From Burkholderiales bacterium (GTDB lineage: Bacteria; Pseudomonadota; Gammaproteobacteria; Burkholderiales; Burkholderiaceae_C): a stretch of 64,000 nt of DNA. The notes beneath the pieces are model-generated. The model made no database searches, was not told the DNA's origin, and was given only the letters and a program-made list of their open reading frames with translations. Each line of letters starts with the position of its first letter. Position 1 is the first letter of the stretch. Made by a program: the position numbers and the translations under genes. The stretch lies in assembly GCA_016185015.1 (NCBI GenBank), contig JACPOI010000050.1, positions 1 to 64,000 of the forward strand. The letters are read 5' to 3'. Of the stretch, positions 31,264-40,439 are shown in pieces.

Positions 31264-31964
31264 GCGGTCGCGGGTGGGCTGTCCGGGTGAGCCCAAGCCC
31301 ACAGCAGCTGCGCCACGTCCTCGATGCCGGTGCGTTTGGTGGCCGAGAACAGGCGCACCTCGCCGCCGCCGGCCTGCAGTTTCATAATGGACAAGGCCTT
31401 GGCCCCTTCGCTGCGCGTGAGCTTGTCGGCCTTGGTCAGGATGACCAGGAACTTCAGGCCTTCCTCCACGCGCGGACGGATCACTTCGAGCAGGACCTGG
31501 TCCAGCTCGGTCAGGCCGTGGCGCGGGTCGCACATCAGCACGATGGCCTTGAGGTTTTCGCGTGTGACCAGGTAATTGGCCATGACCTGCTGCCAGCGGA
31601 TCTTGTCCTGCTTGGGCACGGCGGCATAACCGTAGCCCGGCAGGTCGGTCAGCACGGCGTCCGTCACGCCCTGTTTGCCCAGGGCGAACAGGTTGATGTG
31701 CTGCGTGCGGCCGGGCTTCTTGGAGGCGAAGGCCAGCTGGTTCTGCTGGGTCAGGGTGTTGATGCAGGTCGATTTACCGGCGTTGGAGCGGCCGACGAAG
31801 GCTATTTCCGGCACGTCCAGGGCAGGCAGGAAGTGCAGCTCCGGGGCCGTGGTCAGGAAACGGGCCGTGTGCAGCCAGCCCAGGGCCTGGACGGCCAGTG
31901 GATTGGGGGGGGCGGGCTTGCCGCCCAGGTGGGGTGGGACGGCAGTTTTGGAGGGGGGAGTCAT
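31260..31964 (-). CDS. engB: Ribosome biogenesis GTP-binding protein EngB/YihA
   Basis: A 234-residue GTPase needed for 50S assembly. The G1 P-loop GRSNAGKST follows EIAFV, then come RTQHINLF (G2 region), DLPGYGYA (G3) and LTKADKL (G4). The length is typical, with an N-terminal extension. ATG 31964 was chosen because it yields that length; the frame continues upstream without similarity. It is divergent from the cytochrome c4 gene, a common betaproteobacterial arrangement. Confidence 0.95.
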   Translation of the reverse strand: MTPPSKTAVPPHLGGKPAPPNPLAVQALGWLHTARFLTTAPELHFLPALDVPEIAFVGRSNAGKSTCINTLTQQNQLAFASKKPGRTQHINLFALGKQGVTDAVLTDLPGYGYAAVPKQDKIRWQQVMANYLVTRENLKAIVLMCDPRHGLTELDQVLLEVIRPRVEEGLKFLVILTKADKLTRSEGAKALSIMKLQAGGGEVRLFSATKRTGIEDVAQLLWAWAHPDSPPATA

Positions 31965-32036
31965 GGAGTGGTGGTGAAGTGCCCGGACCTGCATTGTAGA
32001 ATCGGGCAGTTTTGCTCCAACCACACCCGAACCACC

Positions 32037-32657
32037 ATGAAGTTGCTTGCCCCCCTGATGTTGGCTGCCGTGCTGGCAGCGCCCGCCTTCGCCGCCGAGG
32101 ACGCCAAGGCGCCGGCCAAGCCTGATTTGGCCAAAGGCGAAGCCAAGTACACCGCAGTTTGCGCGGCCTGCCACGGCGCCGACGGCAACTCCGGTATTCC
32201 GGCCAACCCCAAATTGGCCCAGCAGCACCCCCAGTATCTGGCCAAGCAATTGCAGGAATTCAAGTCCGGCAAGCGCAACAGCGCCGTGATGAAGGGTTTT
32301 GCCTCGGTGCTCAGCGATGAGGACATGACGAACATCGGCGGCTGGCTGGCCGCGCAGAAGGCCAAGCCGGGTTTCGCCAAGGACAAGGACCTGGTGGCCC
32401 TGGGCGAACGCATCTACCGCGGGGGCATCCCCGACCGCCAGATCGCGGCCTGCGCCGGCTGCCATAGCCCCAATGGCGCTGGTATTCCTGCCCAGTACCC
32501 GCGCCTGAGCGGCCAGCATGCCGATTACACCGGCGCCCAGCTGCTGTCCTTCCGTGACGGTGTGCGCAAGAACAGCGTGCAGATGACCCAGGTCGCTGCC
32601 AAGATGAATGATCGCGAGATCAAGGCCGTTTCCGACTACATCGCGGGCCTGCGTTAA
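32037..32657 (+). CDS. Di-heme cytochrome c4
   Basis: A 206-residue periplasmic electron carrier. The signal peptide is MKLLAPLMLAAVLAAPAFA. There are two heme-binding CxxCH motifs, CAACHGADGNSG in the first half and CAGCHSPNGAGIPAQYPRL in the second, with GxxxxPxL around each second loop and Met ligands in the expected positions. c4 cytochromes feed terminal oxidases. It lies just upstream of the ccs cytochrome maturation genes but has its own terminator (32778-32815), so they are separate transcripts. Confidence 0.94.
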   Translation: MKLLAPLMLAAVLAAPAFAAEDAKAPAKPDLAKGEAKYTAVCAACHGADGNSGIPANPKLAQQHPQYLAKQLQEFKSGKRNSAVMKGFASVLSDEDMTNIGGWLAAQKAKPGFAKDKDLVALGERIYRGGIPDRQIAACAGCHSPNGAGIPAQYPRLSGQHADYTGAQLLSFRDGVRKNSVQMTQVAAKMNDREIKAVSDYIAGLR

Positions 32658-32777
32658 GCAATACACCGGCAAGCCGCCCGGTTATCCCGACTTGAATAAG
32701 TCGTGGATGATGTTTGGTTCACAATGCCGGCTAGACGCCCGCTGACGGAACCCTGCAGTCCCCAGGCACTCTCACCC

Positions 32778-32815
32778 AGGCGGGTCTTTGCATGAAGACC
32801 CGCCTTTTTGTTTTC
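32778..32815 (+). terminator. Intrinsic terminator between cytochrome c4 and resB
   Basis: AGGCGGGTCTT (32778-32788), loop TGCATG, then AAGACCCGCCT (32795-32805), followed by TTTTGTTTTC. An 11-bp perfect stem and U-tract fit a strong rho-independent terminator. It ends 24 bp before the ResB start codon, so the resB promoter must be inside this region or expression depends on read-through. Confidence 0.9.
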
Positions 32816-32838
32816 TACAGTCCACCGTCACTATCGCC

Positions 32839-34956
32839 ATGACCGTCTCCACCCAGGGCCTGGAGTTGCCCGCATCCTCCCGCACCCTGCGTGCGGCGGT
32901 GGAATTGCTGTCGTCCATGCGCTTTTCCATTTCGCTGCTGACAGTGATCTGCATCGCCTCGGTCATTGGCACGGTGCTCAAGCAGCATGAGCCGCTGAAC
33001 AATTACATCAACCAGTTCGGCCCGTTCTGGGCCGAGGTCTTCGGCAAGCTGGACCTGTACGCGGTCTACAGCGCCTGGTGGTTCCTGCTGATCCTGGCTT
33101 TCCTGGTCACCAGCACCTCGTTGTGCATTGCCCGCAACACGCCCAAGATCCTGGCGGACCTCAAGGCCTACAAGGAAAACATGCGCGAGCAATCGCTGCA
33201 GGCTTTTCACCACCGCGCCCAGGCGAGCCTGGGTGAAGCGCCCGAAGCCGCCGCCCAGCGCCTGGGCCGCCTGCTGGCCACCGGTGGCTGGAAAGTGAAG
33301 CTGCAACAGCGCGAAACGCCCGCCGGACCCGGCTGGATGCTGGCGGCCAAGGCCGGTGCGGCCAACAAGCTGGGCTATCTGGCGGCGCACAGTGCCATCG
33401 TCCTGGTCTGCCTGGGGGGGCTGCTTGACGGCGACCTGATCGTGCGCGCCCAGATGTGGTGGGGCGGCAAGGCGGTCTACAACGGCGGCGGCCTGATTGC
33501 CGACGTGAAGCCCGAGCACCGCCTGAGCGAGCGCAATCCGACCTTCCGCGGCAACCTGCTGGTGGCCGAAGGTACGCAGTCGAGCACCGCCATCCTGAAC
33601 CAGTCCGATGGCATCCTGCTGCAGGACCTTCCTTTTGCCATTGAGCTCAAGAAGTTCATCGTCGAGCATTACTCGACCGGCATGCCCAAACTGTTCGCCA
33701 GCGAGATCGTGATCCACGACAAGGCCACGGGCGAAAAGAAGGAAGCCCGGGTCGAGGTCAACCATCCGGCCAGTTACAAGGGCGTCGAGATCTACCAATC
33801 CAGCTTCGACGATGGCGGCTCGACCGTGCGTCTCAAGGCCCAGCCCATGAACGCGGCGACCAAGCCTTTCGAGATCGAGGGCGTGATCGGCGGCAGCTCG
33901 CAGCTGAGCAATGGCAACCAGAAACTCACACTGGAGTACACCGGCCTGCGCGTGATAAACGTCGAGAACTTTGCGGCCAACGGCCCCTCGGGCGTGGATG
34001 TGCGCAAGGTCGACCTGCGAGCGTCCCTGGACAAGCAGCTCGGTGCGGCCAACAAGGCCGATGCCCCCAAGACACAGCGCAATGTGGGTCCCAGCGTGAG
34101 CTACAAGCTGCGTGACGAAGCCGGCCAGGCGCGCGAGTTCCACAACTACATGCTGCCGGTCGATCTGGGTGACGGGGTGCCTGTCTTCCTGATGGGCATG
34201 CGCGAGACGCCCGCCGAGCCCTACCGCTACCTGCGGGTACCTGCGGATGCCCAAGGGTCGACCGATGAATTCTTCCGCCTGCGCGCCGCGCTGGCCGACC
34301 CGGCCCTGCGGGCGCAGGCCGTGCGCCGATATGCCGCGCGCATGATCGATCCTTCCCGCAAGGATCTGCTGCCCCAGCTCAGTGCCTCGGCCTTGCGGGC
34401 GTTGAGCCTGTTCTCGGGCGCCGAACCGGTGCCGGGCAGTCGTGCGCCGGGCGGCCTGCAGGCCGTGGCCGACTTCATGGAGAGTAACGTGCCTGAGGCC
34501 GAACGCGAGCGTGCCGGCGAGATGCTGGTGCGCATCCTCAACGGTGCCTTGTTCGAATTACTGCAAGTGACACGCGAGCGCGCCGGGCTCAAGCCCCTGG
34601 CTTCCGACGAAACCACCCAGGCCTTCATGATGCAGGCCGTGCTGGCGCTCAGCGATGCCTATTTTTATCCGGCGCCCATGGCCCTGCAGCTGACGGATTT
34701 CACACAGCTGCAGGCGAGCGTCTTCCAGGTGGCACGGGCCCCGGGCAAGACCATCGTCTACCTGGGCTGCGCCCTGCTGATCCTGGGCGTCTTCGCCATG
34801 CTCTATGTGCGTGAGCGCCGCCTCTGGATCTGGCTGACACCGCAGGGGCAGGGTGCCCAGGCCAGCATGGCCTTGTCATCGAACCGCCAGACCCTGGATA
34901 CCGATCGTGAATTCGAACAGTTGCGCGACAAGTTGTTGACTAGGAGTCCTGCATGA
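32839..34956 (+). CDS. Cytochrome c biogenesis protein ResB/CcsB (System II)
   Basis: A 705-residue membrane protein that works with CcsA to deliver and attach heme to apocytochrome c. N-terminal helices start at SSMRFSISLLTVICIASVIG, followed by EPLNNYINQFGPFWAEVFGKLDLYAVY-like family blocks, and a large periplasmic domain (about 215-580) ending with VYLGCALLILGVFAML. A conserved His/Cys region (HEPLNNY) is visible. ATG 32839 was selected by the family's N-terminus. It overlaps the next gene by 4 bp. Confidence 0.93.
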   Translation: MTVSTQGLELPASSRTLRAAVELLSSMRFSISLLTVICIASVIGTVLKQHEPLNNYINQFGPFWAEVFGKLDLYAVYSAWWFLLILAFLVTSTSLCIARNTPKILADLKAYKENMREQSLQAFHHRAQASLGEAPEAAAQRLGRLLATGGWKVKLQQRETPAGPGWMLAAKAGAANKLGYLAAHSAIVLVCLGGLLDGDLIVRAQMWWGGKAVYNGGGLIADVKPEHRLSERNPTFRGNLLVAEGTQSSTAILNQSDGILLQDLPFAIELKKFIVEHYSTGMPKLFASEIVIHDKATGEKKEARVEVNHPASYKGVEIYQSSFDDGGSTVRLKAQPMNAATKPFEIEGVIGGSSQLSNGNQKLTLEYTGLRVINVENFAANGPSGVDVRKVDLRASLDKQLGAANKADAPKTQRNVGPSVSYKLRDEAGQAREFHNYMLPVDLGDGVPVFLMGMRETPAEPYRYLRVPADAQGSTDEFFRLRAALADPALRAQAVRRYAARMIDPSRKDLLPQLSASALRALSLFSGAEPVPGSRAPGGLQAVADFMESNVPEAERERAGEMLVRILNGALFELLQVTRERAGLKPLASDETTQAFMMQAVLALSDAYFYPAPMALQLTDFTQLQASVFQVARAPGKTIVYLGCALLILGVFAMLYVRERRLWIWLTPQGQGAQASMALSSNRQTLDTDREFEQLRDKLLTRSPA

Positions 34957-36287
34957 ACACCGCCACGACCACTTTGACCCTCAACGAGGGTTACTTTGCC
35001 AAGCGCAGTCTCTTCGACTGGTTGTTTGCCCTGCTGGTGGCTGTGGGCGGCCTGTATGCCTATGCCAACTACCATCCCTTCATGGATGTCTACGAGAAGG
35101 GCATCCTGCTGCTGGCCATCCCCGCAGCCGTGGCGCTGGGCTGGTTCTGGCGGCCGCTGCGGGCGCTGATGCTGCTGGTGGCCGCCTTTGCGCTGCTGGG
35201 TATCGCTTCCTATCAAGGGACGGATGGCGGATCGCTGGCACGCGCCGAGAGCGTGTTCTGGCTCAAGTACTTCCTGTCCAGCCAGTCGGCCATCCTGTGG
35301 ATGAGCGTGCTGTTCTTCATGAGCACGGTGTTCTACTGGATCGGCATGTTCAGCCGGACCCAGCGCGCCACCATGGAATTGATCGGCTCGCGCCTGACCT
35401 GGGTAGCCGTGGGCATGGCCCTGATCGGCACCATGGTGCGCTGGTACGAAAGCTACCTGCTCGGTCCGGATATCGGCCACATCCCGGTCAGCAATCTGTA
35501 CGAAGTGTTCGTGCTGTTCTGCTGGATGACGGCGGTGTTCTACCTTTACTTCGAGCAGCAGTACGCTACACGCGGCATGGGCGCCTTCGTCATGCTGGTG
35601 GTCAGCGCAGCCGTGGGCTTTCTGCTCTGGTACACCGTGGTGCGCGAGGCGCACGAGATCCAGCCCCTGGTGCCGGCCCTCAAGAGCTGGTGGATGAAGC
35701 TGCATGTGCCAGCCAACTTCGTCGGTTACGGCACTTTCGCTCTGGCGGCCATGGTGGCGTTTGCCTATCTGATCAAGAGCCAGTCGCAGGAAACGCGCTG
35801 GCACAAGCTCGCGCCGCTGTGGATCTTCGGCATCGTCTTGTGCTTCGTGCCGCTGGCGTTCCGCCAGAGTTCGGCCGCCGCTGGCGGAAGCTACTGGCTG
35901 GGTTACTTCATCATCGCCACGCTGATCGTGGGCGGCATTCTGTTGGGTCGCCGTCGCATTGCCGAGCGCCTGCCTTCGCTCGAGGTGCTAGACGATGTGA
36001 TGTACAAGTCCATCGCGGTCGGTTTCGCCTTCTTCACCATTGCCACCGTGCTCGGTGCCCTTTGGGCGGCGGAGGCCTGGGGCGGCTACTGGAGCTGGGA
36101 CCCCAAGGAAACCTGGGCTCTGATCGTCTGGCTCAACTACGCAGCCTGGCTGCACATGCGCCTCATGAAGGGCCTGCGCGGCACGGTCGCCTCGTGGTGG
36201 GCGCTGGCCGGCCTGGGTGTGACGACCTTTGCCTTCATCGGCGTCAACATGTTCCTCAGCGGCCTGCACAGCTACGGTGCGTTGTAG
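34953..36287 (+). CDS. ccsA: Cytochrome c heme-handling protein CcsA/CcsB-type (WWD protein)
   Basis: A 444-residue polytopic heme transporter/lyase partner of ResB. The tryptophan-rich WWD segment is intact: EAWGGYWSWDPKETWALIVW, followed by NYAAWLHMRL, and conserved His residues sit in LHVPANFVGYG (KLHVPANF) and LSGLHSYG. It overlaps ResB by 4 bp, so both are made together. It would mature the cytochrome c4 encoded upstream and other c-type cytochromes. Confidence 0.93.
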   Translation: MNTATTTLTLNEGYFAKRSLFDWLFALLVAVGGLYAYANYHPFMDVYEKGILLLAIPAAVALGWFWRPLRALMLLVAAFALLGIASYQGTDGGSLARAESVFWLKYFLSSQSAILWMSVLFFMSTVFYWIGMFSRTQRATMELIGSRLTWVAVGMALIGTMVRWYESYLLGPDIGHIPVSNLYEVFVLFCWMTAVFYLYFEQQYATRGMGAFVMLVVSAAVGFLLWYTVVREAHEIQPLVPALKSWWMKLHVPANFVGYGTFALAAMVAFAYLIKSQSQETRWHKLAPLWIFGIVLCFVPLAFRQSSAAAGGSYWLGYFIIATLIVGGILLGRRRIAERLPSLEVLDDVMYKSIAVGFAFFTIATVLGALWAAEAWGGYWSWDPKETWALIVWLNYAAWLHMRLMKGLRGTVASWWALAGLGVTTFAFIGVNMFLSGLHSYGAL

Positions 36288-36374
36288 GGTCATGCGGCCG
36301 GCCCGTACTGCCGGGCACGATCTTTGTAAGAATGGGTCCCAGTTCTGCGACTGAGTTCCTAGGAGGATCGCATC

Positions 36375-37364
36375 ATGTTGATCAAGACCCGTGACGATGG
36401 TTACACCCATCCGCAATCCAGCGAGATCACCTCGCAAGCTGTCTATCAGGACCGCCGTCAGCTGATGCGCCTGATGGCCGGTGGCGCCGCCGGTGCCGTT
36501 CTGGCCAGCTGGGCGGTACGCGATGCGCGTGCGCAAATGCCCGGTCAGGGCACCAAACTGGTGGGCCGGACGTCGGCGGTGAGTGGTGCCAGCACCATGG
36601 ACAAGCTCACCGAATTCAAGGACGCCAGCAGCTACAACAACTTCTACGAGTTCGGGACGGACAAGAGCGACCCGGCGCGCAACGCGCACACGCTCAAGAC
36701 GGCGCCCTGGACCGTGGCCATTGAGGGGCTGGTCAAAAAGCCCGGCAACTACACGCTTGAAGACCTGCTCAAGCTGTCGGCGATGGAGGAGCGGATCTAC
36801 CGCATGCGCTGCGTCGAGGGTTGGTCCATGGTGATCCCGTGGGTGGGCTATTCGGTCGCGGAACTGATCAGACGCGTCGAGCCGCTGGGCAGCGCCAAAT
36901 ACGTCGAATTCGTCACCCTGGCCGACAGCAAGACCATGCCCTATGTGGGTTCGCGGGTGCTGGACTGGCCCTATGTCGAGGGCCTGCGCATGGACGAGGC
37001 CATGCATCCCCTGACCCTGTTGACGTTCGGAATGTATGGCGAGGTGCTGCCGAAACAGAATGGCGCGCCCCTGCGTCTCGTGGTGCCGTGGAAGTATGGT
37101 TTCAAGAGTGGCAAGAGCCTGGTGAAGATCCGCTTCACCGACAAACAGCCGGCAACGGCCTGGAGTGTGGCCGCACCCCAGGAATACGGTTTCTACTCCA
37201 ACGTCAACCCGCTGGTGGACCACCCGCGCTGGAGTCAGGCTGCCGAACGCCGCATCGGCGAGGATGGACTCTTTGCAAAGAAGCGCAAGACCTTGATGTT
37301 CAATGGCTACGAGCCCCAGGTGGGGCAGTTGTATGCCGGCATGGACCTGAAGAAGTATTACTGA
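36375..37364 (+). CDS. msrP: Periplasmic methionine-sulfoxide reductase, Mo-cofactor subunit
   Basis: A 329-residue molybdopterin enzyme (formerly YedY) that repairs oxidised methionine in periplasmic proteins. The Tat signal [20 protein letters not shown] carries twin arginines. The Mo-ligating cysteine is C146 in [15 protein letters not shown], followed by [13 protein letters not shown] and the KFGFKSG-type block [17 protein letters not shown] strong AGGAGG lies eight bases before ATG 36375. The heme partner msrQ starts 14 bp after its stop. Confidence 0.95.
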   Translation: MLIKTRDDGYTHPQSSEITSQAVYQDRRQLMRLMAGGAAGAVLASWAVRDARAQMPGQGTKLVGRTSAVSGASTMDKLTEFKDASSYNNFYEFGTDKSDPARNAHTLKTAPWTVAIEGLVKKPGNYTLEDLLKLSAMEERIYRMRCVEGWSMVIPWVGYSVAELIRRVEPLGSAKYVEFVTLADSKTMPYVGSRVLDWPYVEGLRMDEAMHPLTLLTFGMYGEVLPKQNGAPLRLVVPWKYGFKSGKSLVKIRFTDKQPATAWSVAAPQEYGFYSNVNPLVDHPRWSQAAERRIGEDGLFAKKRKTLMFNGYEPQVGQLYAGMDLKKYY

Positions 37365-37377
37365 CAGACGGCTCCAC

Positions 37378-38040
37378 GTGGACACGGCGCGCCTGAACCG
37401 CTGGCTGCTGGGCCCTGCCGTCAAGCCCGCGCTGTTTTTGGCCTGCTTGTTGCCGGCGCTCTGGCTGGTCTATGCCGCCGCGAGTGATCAGCTGGGGGCC
37501 AACCCGGCCGAAGCGCTGATCCGATCCACGGGTGACTGGACTTTGCGTATGCTGTGTCTAGTGCTGGCCGTCACACCCCTGCGCATCCAGCTCAAACTTC
37601 CGGCGCTGGCGCGGCTGCGACGCATGCTGGGGCTCTTCGTCTTTGCCTACGCTGCCCTGCACCTGCTGAGCTACGCCTGGCTCGACATGGGCCTGGAGCC
37701 GGGCGACATCGCGCGCGATATCGCCAAGCGGCCGTTCATCCTGGTGGGGTTCACCGCCTTTGTGCTGCTAACGCCGCTGGCTGCGACTTCGTGGAACCGC
37801 GCGATTCGCACCCTCGGGGCGGCCCGGTGGCAGGCGCTGCATCGGCTGGTCTACGCCGTGGCTGTTCTGGCCGTTCTCCACTTCTTCTGGATGCGTGCCG
37901 GGAAGAACAATTTTGCCGAGGTCCAGGTCTATGCGGGGGTACTCGGCCTGTTGCTGGGCTGGCGCTTGTGGCGCCGTTGGTCAGGCCAGCGCGCCAGGAC
38001 GGCTGTTGGTCAGGCGCGGATCGATCAGGGTCCGCGGTAG
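37378..38040 (+). CDS. msrQ: Heme b membrane subunit MsrQ
   Basis: A 220-residue ferric-reductase-like membrane protein that passes electrons to MsrP. It has STGDWTLRMLCLVLAVTPLR, FAYAALHLLSYAWLDM and ARWQALHRLVYAVAVLAVLHFFWM, giving the His residues (ALH, LHR, LHF) that ligate heme. GTG 37378 follows the msrP stop directly. Its 3' end overlaps the convergent ODP gene by 60 bp, with both frames fully coding. Confidence 0.92.
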   Translation: MDTARLNRWLLGPAVKPALFLACLLPALWLVYAAASDQLGANPAEALIRSTGDWTLRMLCLVLAVTPLRIQLKLPALARLRRMLGLFVFAYAALHLLSYAWLDMGLEPGDIARDIAKRPFILVGFTAFVLLTPLAATSWNRAIRTLGAARWQALHRLVYAVAVLAVLHFFWMRAGKNNFAEVQVYAGVLGLLLGWRLWRRWSGQRARTAVGQARIDQGPR

Positions 38041-38796
38041 CTGGTACATGCGTTCGTCGAAGAGGTCGACACCGCAGGACAGGTTTTCGATCCAGTCGAA
38101 GAAGGCCGGGATGGCCGGGCCGGCCAGGGGTGCGCCGTGCTGCGGCACGAGCATCGAAATCTCCAGCTTGCGCGCCATGGCTACCCACAGCCGCAGGATC
38201 TTGTTGGAGACCATATAACGACGGTGGAAGCCCTCCATCAGCGGCACATGCGCCTTGAAGTCGGTCACGGGCTTCTGTGCCTGTCTGCCTGACATCATGG
38301 AGACACCCAGGTCCCCCGTGAACAGGATCTTGCTGATCGGATCGTAGAAGTGGAAGTTGCCCTCGGAGTGCATGAAATGCGCTGGCAGCAGATGCAGTTC
38401 GCTTTTGCCCAGGGGCAGGATGCCGCCTGCGTCGGCGACGCCGATGACCCGGCCTTGGGTCTTGCCGGCTTTGGTGAAGTGCGGAACGAACCGTTCCCAG
38501 ATGCGCGAGATGACGAGTTGCGCCGGCGTCGATGTCAGCCAGCGATCGAGCGAGGCAATGATGTCCGGGTCAGCATGCGAGGCAATGATGTAGGACAGAT
38601 GCTGCGGCGTGAAGAAGCGCGAGCTGGTCAGCAGCAGTTCGTTGAAGGCCAGGTTGCCACCCGGGTCGATGATGGCGCCGTGGTCATGGTCGACGATCAG
38701 GAACTGGTTGGCTTGGACGGTATCACCGTCCTCCTCCACCAGATCGGTGAACATCAGGCAGGCATGGTTGGGGTCCCGATAGAGCTCGATCGACAC
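37981..38796 (-). CDS. ODP-type di-iron metallo-beta-lactamase-fold oxygen/redox sensor
   Basis: A 271-residue protein of the flavodiiron-like MBL group, without the flavodoxin domain (ODP family, reported as oxygen-binding chemotaxis-associated proteins). Metal ligands lie in QFLIVDHDHGAIIDPGGN, SHADPDIIASLDRW (HxDxD), LLPAHFMHSEGNFHFYDP and LFTGDLGVSM, and the last in MLVPQHGAPL. GTG 38796 is preferred with AAAGG upstream; an in-frame start at 38844 would add 16 residues. A strong FNR-type palindrome lies about 60 bp upstream, so expression probably responds to low oxygen. It overlaps msrQ by 60 bp. Confidence 0.8.
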   Translation of the reverse strand: MSIELYRDPNHACLMFTDLVEEDGDTVQANQFLIVDHDHGAIIDPGGNLAFNELLLTSSRFFTPQHLSYIIASHADPDIIASLDRWLTSTPAQLVISRIWERFVPHFTKAGKTQGRVIGVADAGGILPLGKSELHLLPAHFMHSEGNFHFYDPISKILFTGDLGVSMMSGRQAQKPVTDFKAHVPLMEGFHRRYMVSNKILRLWVAMARKLEISMLVPQHGAPLAGPAIPAFFDWIENLSCGVDLFDERMYQLPRTLIDPRLTNSRPGALA

Positions 38797-38846
38797 GGAA
38801 GGCGCCTTTATGAAATGACAAGGCGCGACTATAGGAAATGTCACCG

Positions 38847-38878
38847 CTGCATGATTTGATGTGAGTCAAACCATGCAG
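38847..38878. promoter_or_regulatory. FNR/Anr-type palindromic operator
   Basis: TTGATGTGAGTCAA (38856-38869) fits the FNR consensus TTGAT-N4-ATCAA with one mismatch and is nested in a longer palindrome with CTGCATG at 38847-38853 and CATGCAG at 38872-38878. It lies in the gap between lysA (stop at 38890) and the ODP gene, which it probably controls in the leftward direction. Regulation is inferred from the motif and from the oxygen-related product. Confidence 0.65.
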
Positions 38879-38889
38879 GATTGATGCGT

Positions 38890-40164
38890 TCAGAGTAAGC
38901 GTTCGTGCTGAAACGTGTCCGAAGGAGACTCTCGTCGACGTATCAGGTCGGCTTGACTTCCATCAACCAGGATCTCGGCGGCGCGACCGCGGGTGTTGTA
39001 GTTGCTGGCCATGCTCATGCAGTAGGCGCCAGCTGACAGCACCGCGAGCTGATCGCCTGGCTGCACGTTCAGGCTGCGGTCACGACCGAGCCAGTCACCG
39101 CTTTCGCACACCGGCCCGACCACGTCCCAGGTCGTGCTGGTGCCCACACGCGGCGCCACCGGCACGATCTGGTGGTAGGCCTCATACATGGCCGGACGCG
39201 GCAGGTCGTTCATTGCGGCATCGACGATGCAGAAGTTCTTCTGTTCCCCGGGTTTGAGGTAGAGCACCTCGGTCAGGCAGACGCCGGCATTCCCAACCAG
39301 CGAACGGCCGGGCTCGATCATGAGTTGGCGCTGGCCGTAGCCGCGTGCATCCAGCTTGGCGAGCAGCTTGGACCACAGGGCATCGGCGGCTGGCGGGGTG
39401 TCGCCGTTGTAGTCGATACCCAGGCCGCCACCGAAGTCGATGTGGTGCAGCGGGATGCCGCTGGCCTCGATGGCCGCCACCAGATCCAGCACACGGTCCA
39501 TGGCGTCCAGATAGGGCGCTTCCTGCGTGATTTGCGAACCGATGTGGCAATCGATGCCCACGATATGCAGGCCGGGCAGCGACGCGGCGCGCTGGTAGGT
39601 GGCCAGCGTGCTTTCGTGCGCGATGCCGAACTTGTTGCCCTTGAGGCCGGTCGAAATATAGGGGTGGGTCTTGGGATCGACGTTGGGATTGACGCGGATG
39701 CTGATGGGTGCGCGTTTGCCCGCGGCCAGTGCAACCTCGTTGAGCACCTCGATTTCAGCTTCGCTTTCGACATTGAAGCAGCCGATGCCTGCGTCAAGCG
39801 CCTGGCGCATCTCGGCGCGTGTCTTGCCCACCCCGGAGAAGATGATCTTGGCGGCATCACCACCTGCCGCCAGCACGCGTTCGAGTTCGCCGCCAGACAC
39901 AATGTCGAAACCGCAACCGGCCCGTGCGAACAGCTGCAGCACGGCCAGCGAGGAGTTGGCTTTCATGGCGTAGCAGATCTGCGCCTTGCGGCCGGCAAAG
40001 CCGCGCTGGTAGGCTCCCAGGGCTGCCAGCATGGCGGCCTTGGAGTAGACGAACAGCGGCGTACCGTGCTGGCGGGCTAGATCGGCCAGGCGCACGTTTT
40101 CAACGAAAAGCTCATCGCCCCGGTAGGCGATGTGGGGTTGACCCGGGATTGGTTTGGCGGTCAT
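38890..40164 (-). CDS. lysA: Diaminopimelate decarboxylase
   Basis: A 424-residue PLP enzyme catalysing the last step of lysine synthesis (meso-diaminopimelate to lysine). The PLP lysine is K68 in CYAMKANSS. The phosphate-binding block DFGGGLGI and the substrate block EPGRSLVGNAGVCLTEVLYL follow, and CESGDWLGRDR carries the catalytic Cys of the partner subunit. ATG 40164 overlaps the stop of the LptM-like gene by 4 bp. The order cyaY | lptM-like-lysA is typical of proteobacteria. Confidence 0.97.
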   Translation of the reverse strand: MTAKPIPGQPHIAYRGDELFVENVRLADLARQHGTPLFVYSKAAMLAALGAYQRGFAGRKAQICYAMKANSSLAVLQLFARAGCGFDIVSGGELERVLAAGGDAAKIIFSGVGKTRAEMRQALDAGIGCFNVESEAEIEVLNEVALAAGKRAPISIRVNPNVDPKTHPYISTGLKGNKFGIAHESTLATYQRAASLPGLHIVGIDCHIGSQITQEAPYLDAMDRVLDLVAAIEASGIPLHHIDFGGGLGIDYNGDTPPAADALWSKLLAKLDARGYGQRQLMIEPGRSLVGNAGVCLTEVLYLKPGEQKNFCIVDAAMNDLPRPAMYEAYHQIVPVAPRVGTSTTWDVVGPVCESGDWLGRDRSLNVQPGDQLAVLSAGAYCMSMASNYNTRGRAAEILVDGSQADLIRRRESPSDTFQHERLL

Positions 40165-40427
40165 GGGGAGGCCGGTACGTTGGTGGATGCCGGGGCGGGC
40201 GATTGGCCCGGAGTCGGCGTGGTGGACGTGTCGCCGGTTTTCTTGTCGGGCATGGCGGGCCACATGGACTGGGGCAGAGTGGCGCGACCGGTCGCAGCCG
40301 GCTCCTTGGGCAGGTACAGATAGCCGGTCTGGCCACAGCCGCTCATGGCTATTAGCGCCACTGCCGCAATGACAGCAGGCACGGCATGGCTTAGGGCCAT
40401 GACTAGAATCCGAGGGGTTTGCAACAT
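40161..40427 (-). CDS. LptM/YifL-like small lipoprotein
   Basis: An 88-residue lipoprotein (a start at 40400 would give 79). Signal and lipobox are [35 protein letters not shown] matches the CG(Q/L)xGxLYLP signature of the LptM family, which aids LptD maturation in enterobacteria. The tail is Pro/Thr/Ala-rich and disordered. It overlaps lysA by 4 bp and is divergent from cyaY, 12 bp away. Whether it helps LptD here is inference. Confidence 0.8.
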   Translation of the reverse strand: MLQTPRILVMALSHAVPAVIAAVALIAMSGCGQTGYLYLPKEPAATGRATLPQSMWPAMPDKKTGDTSTTPTPGQSPAPASTNVPASP

Positions 40428-40439
40428 CACGGAATTGTA

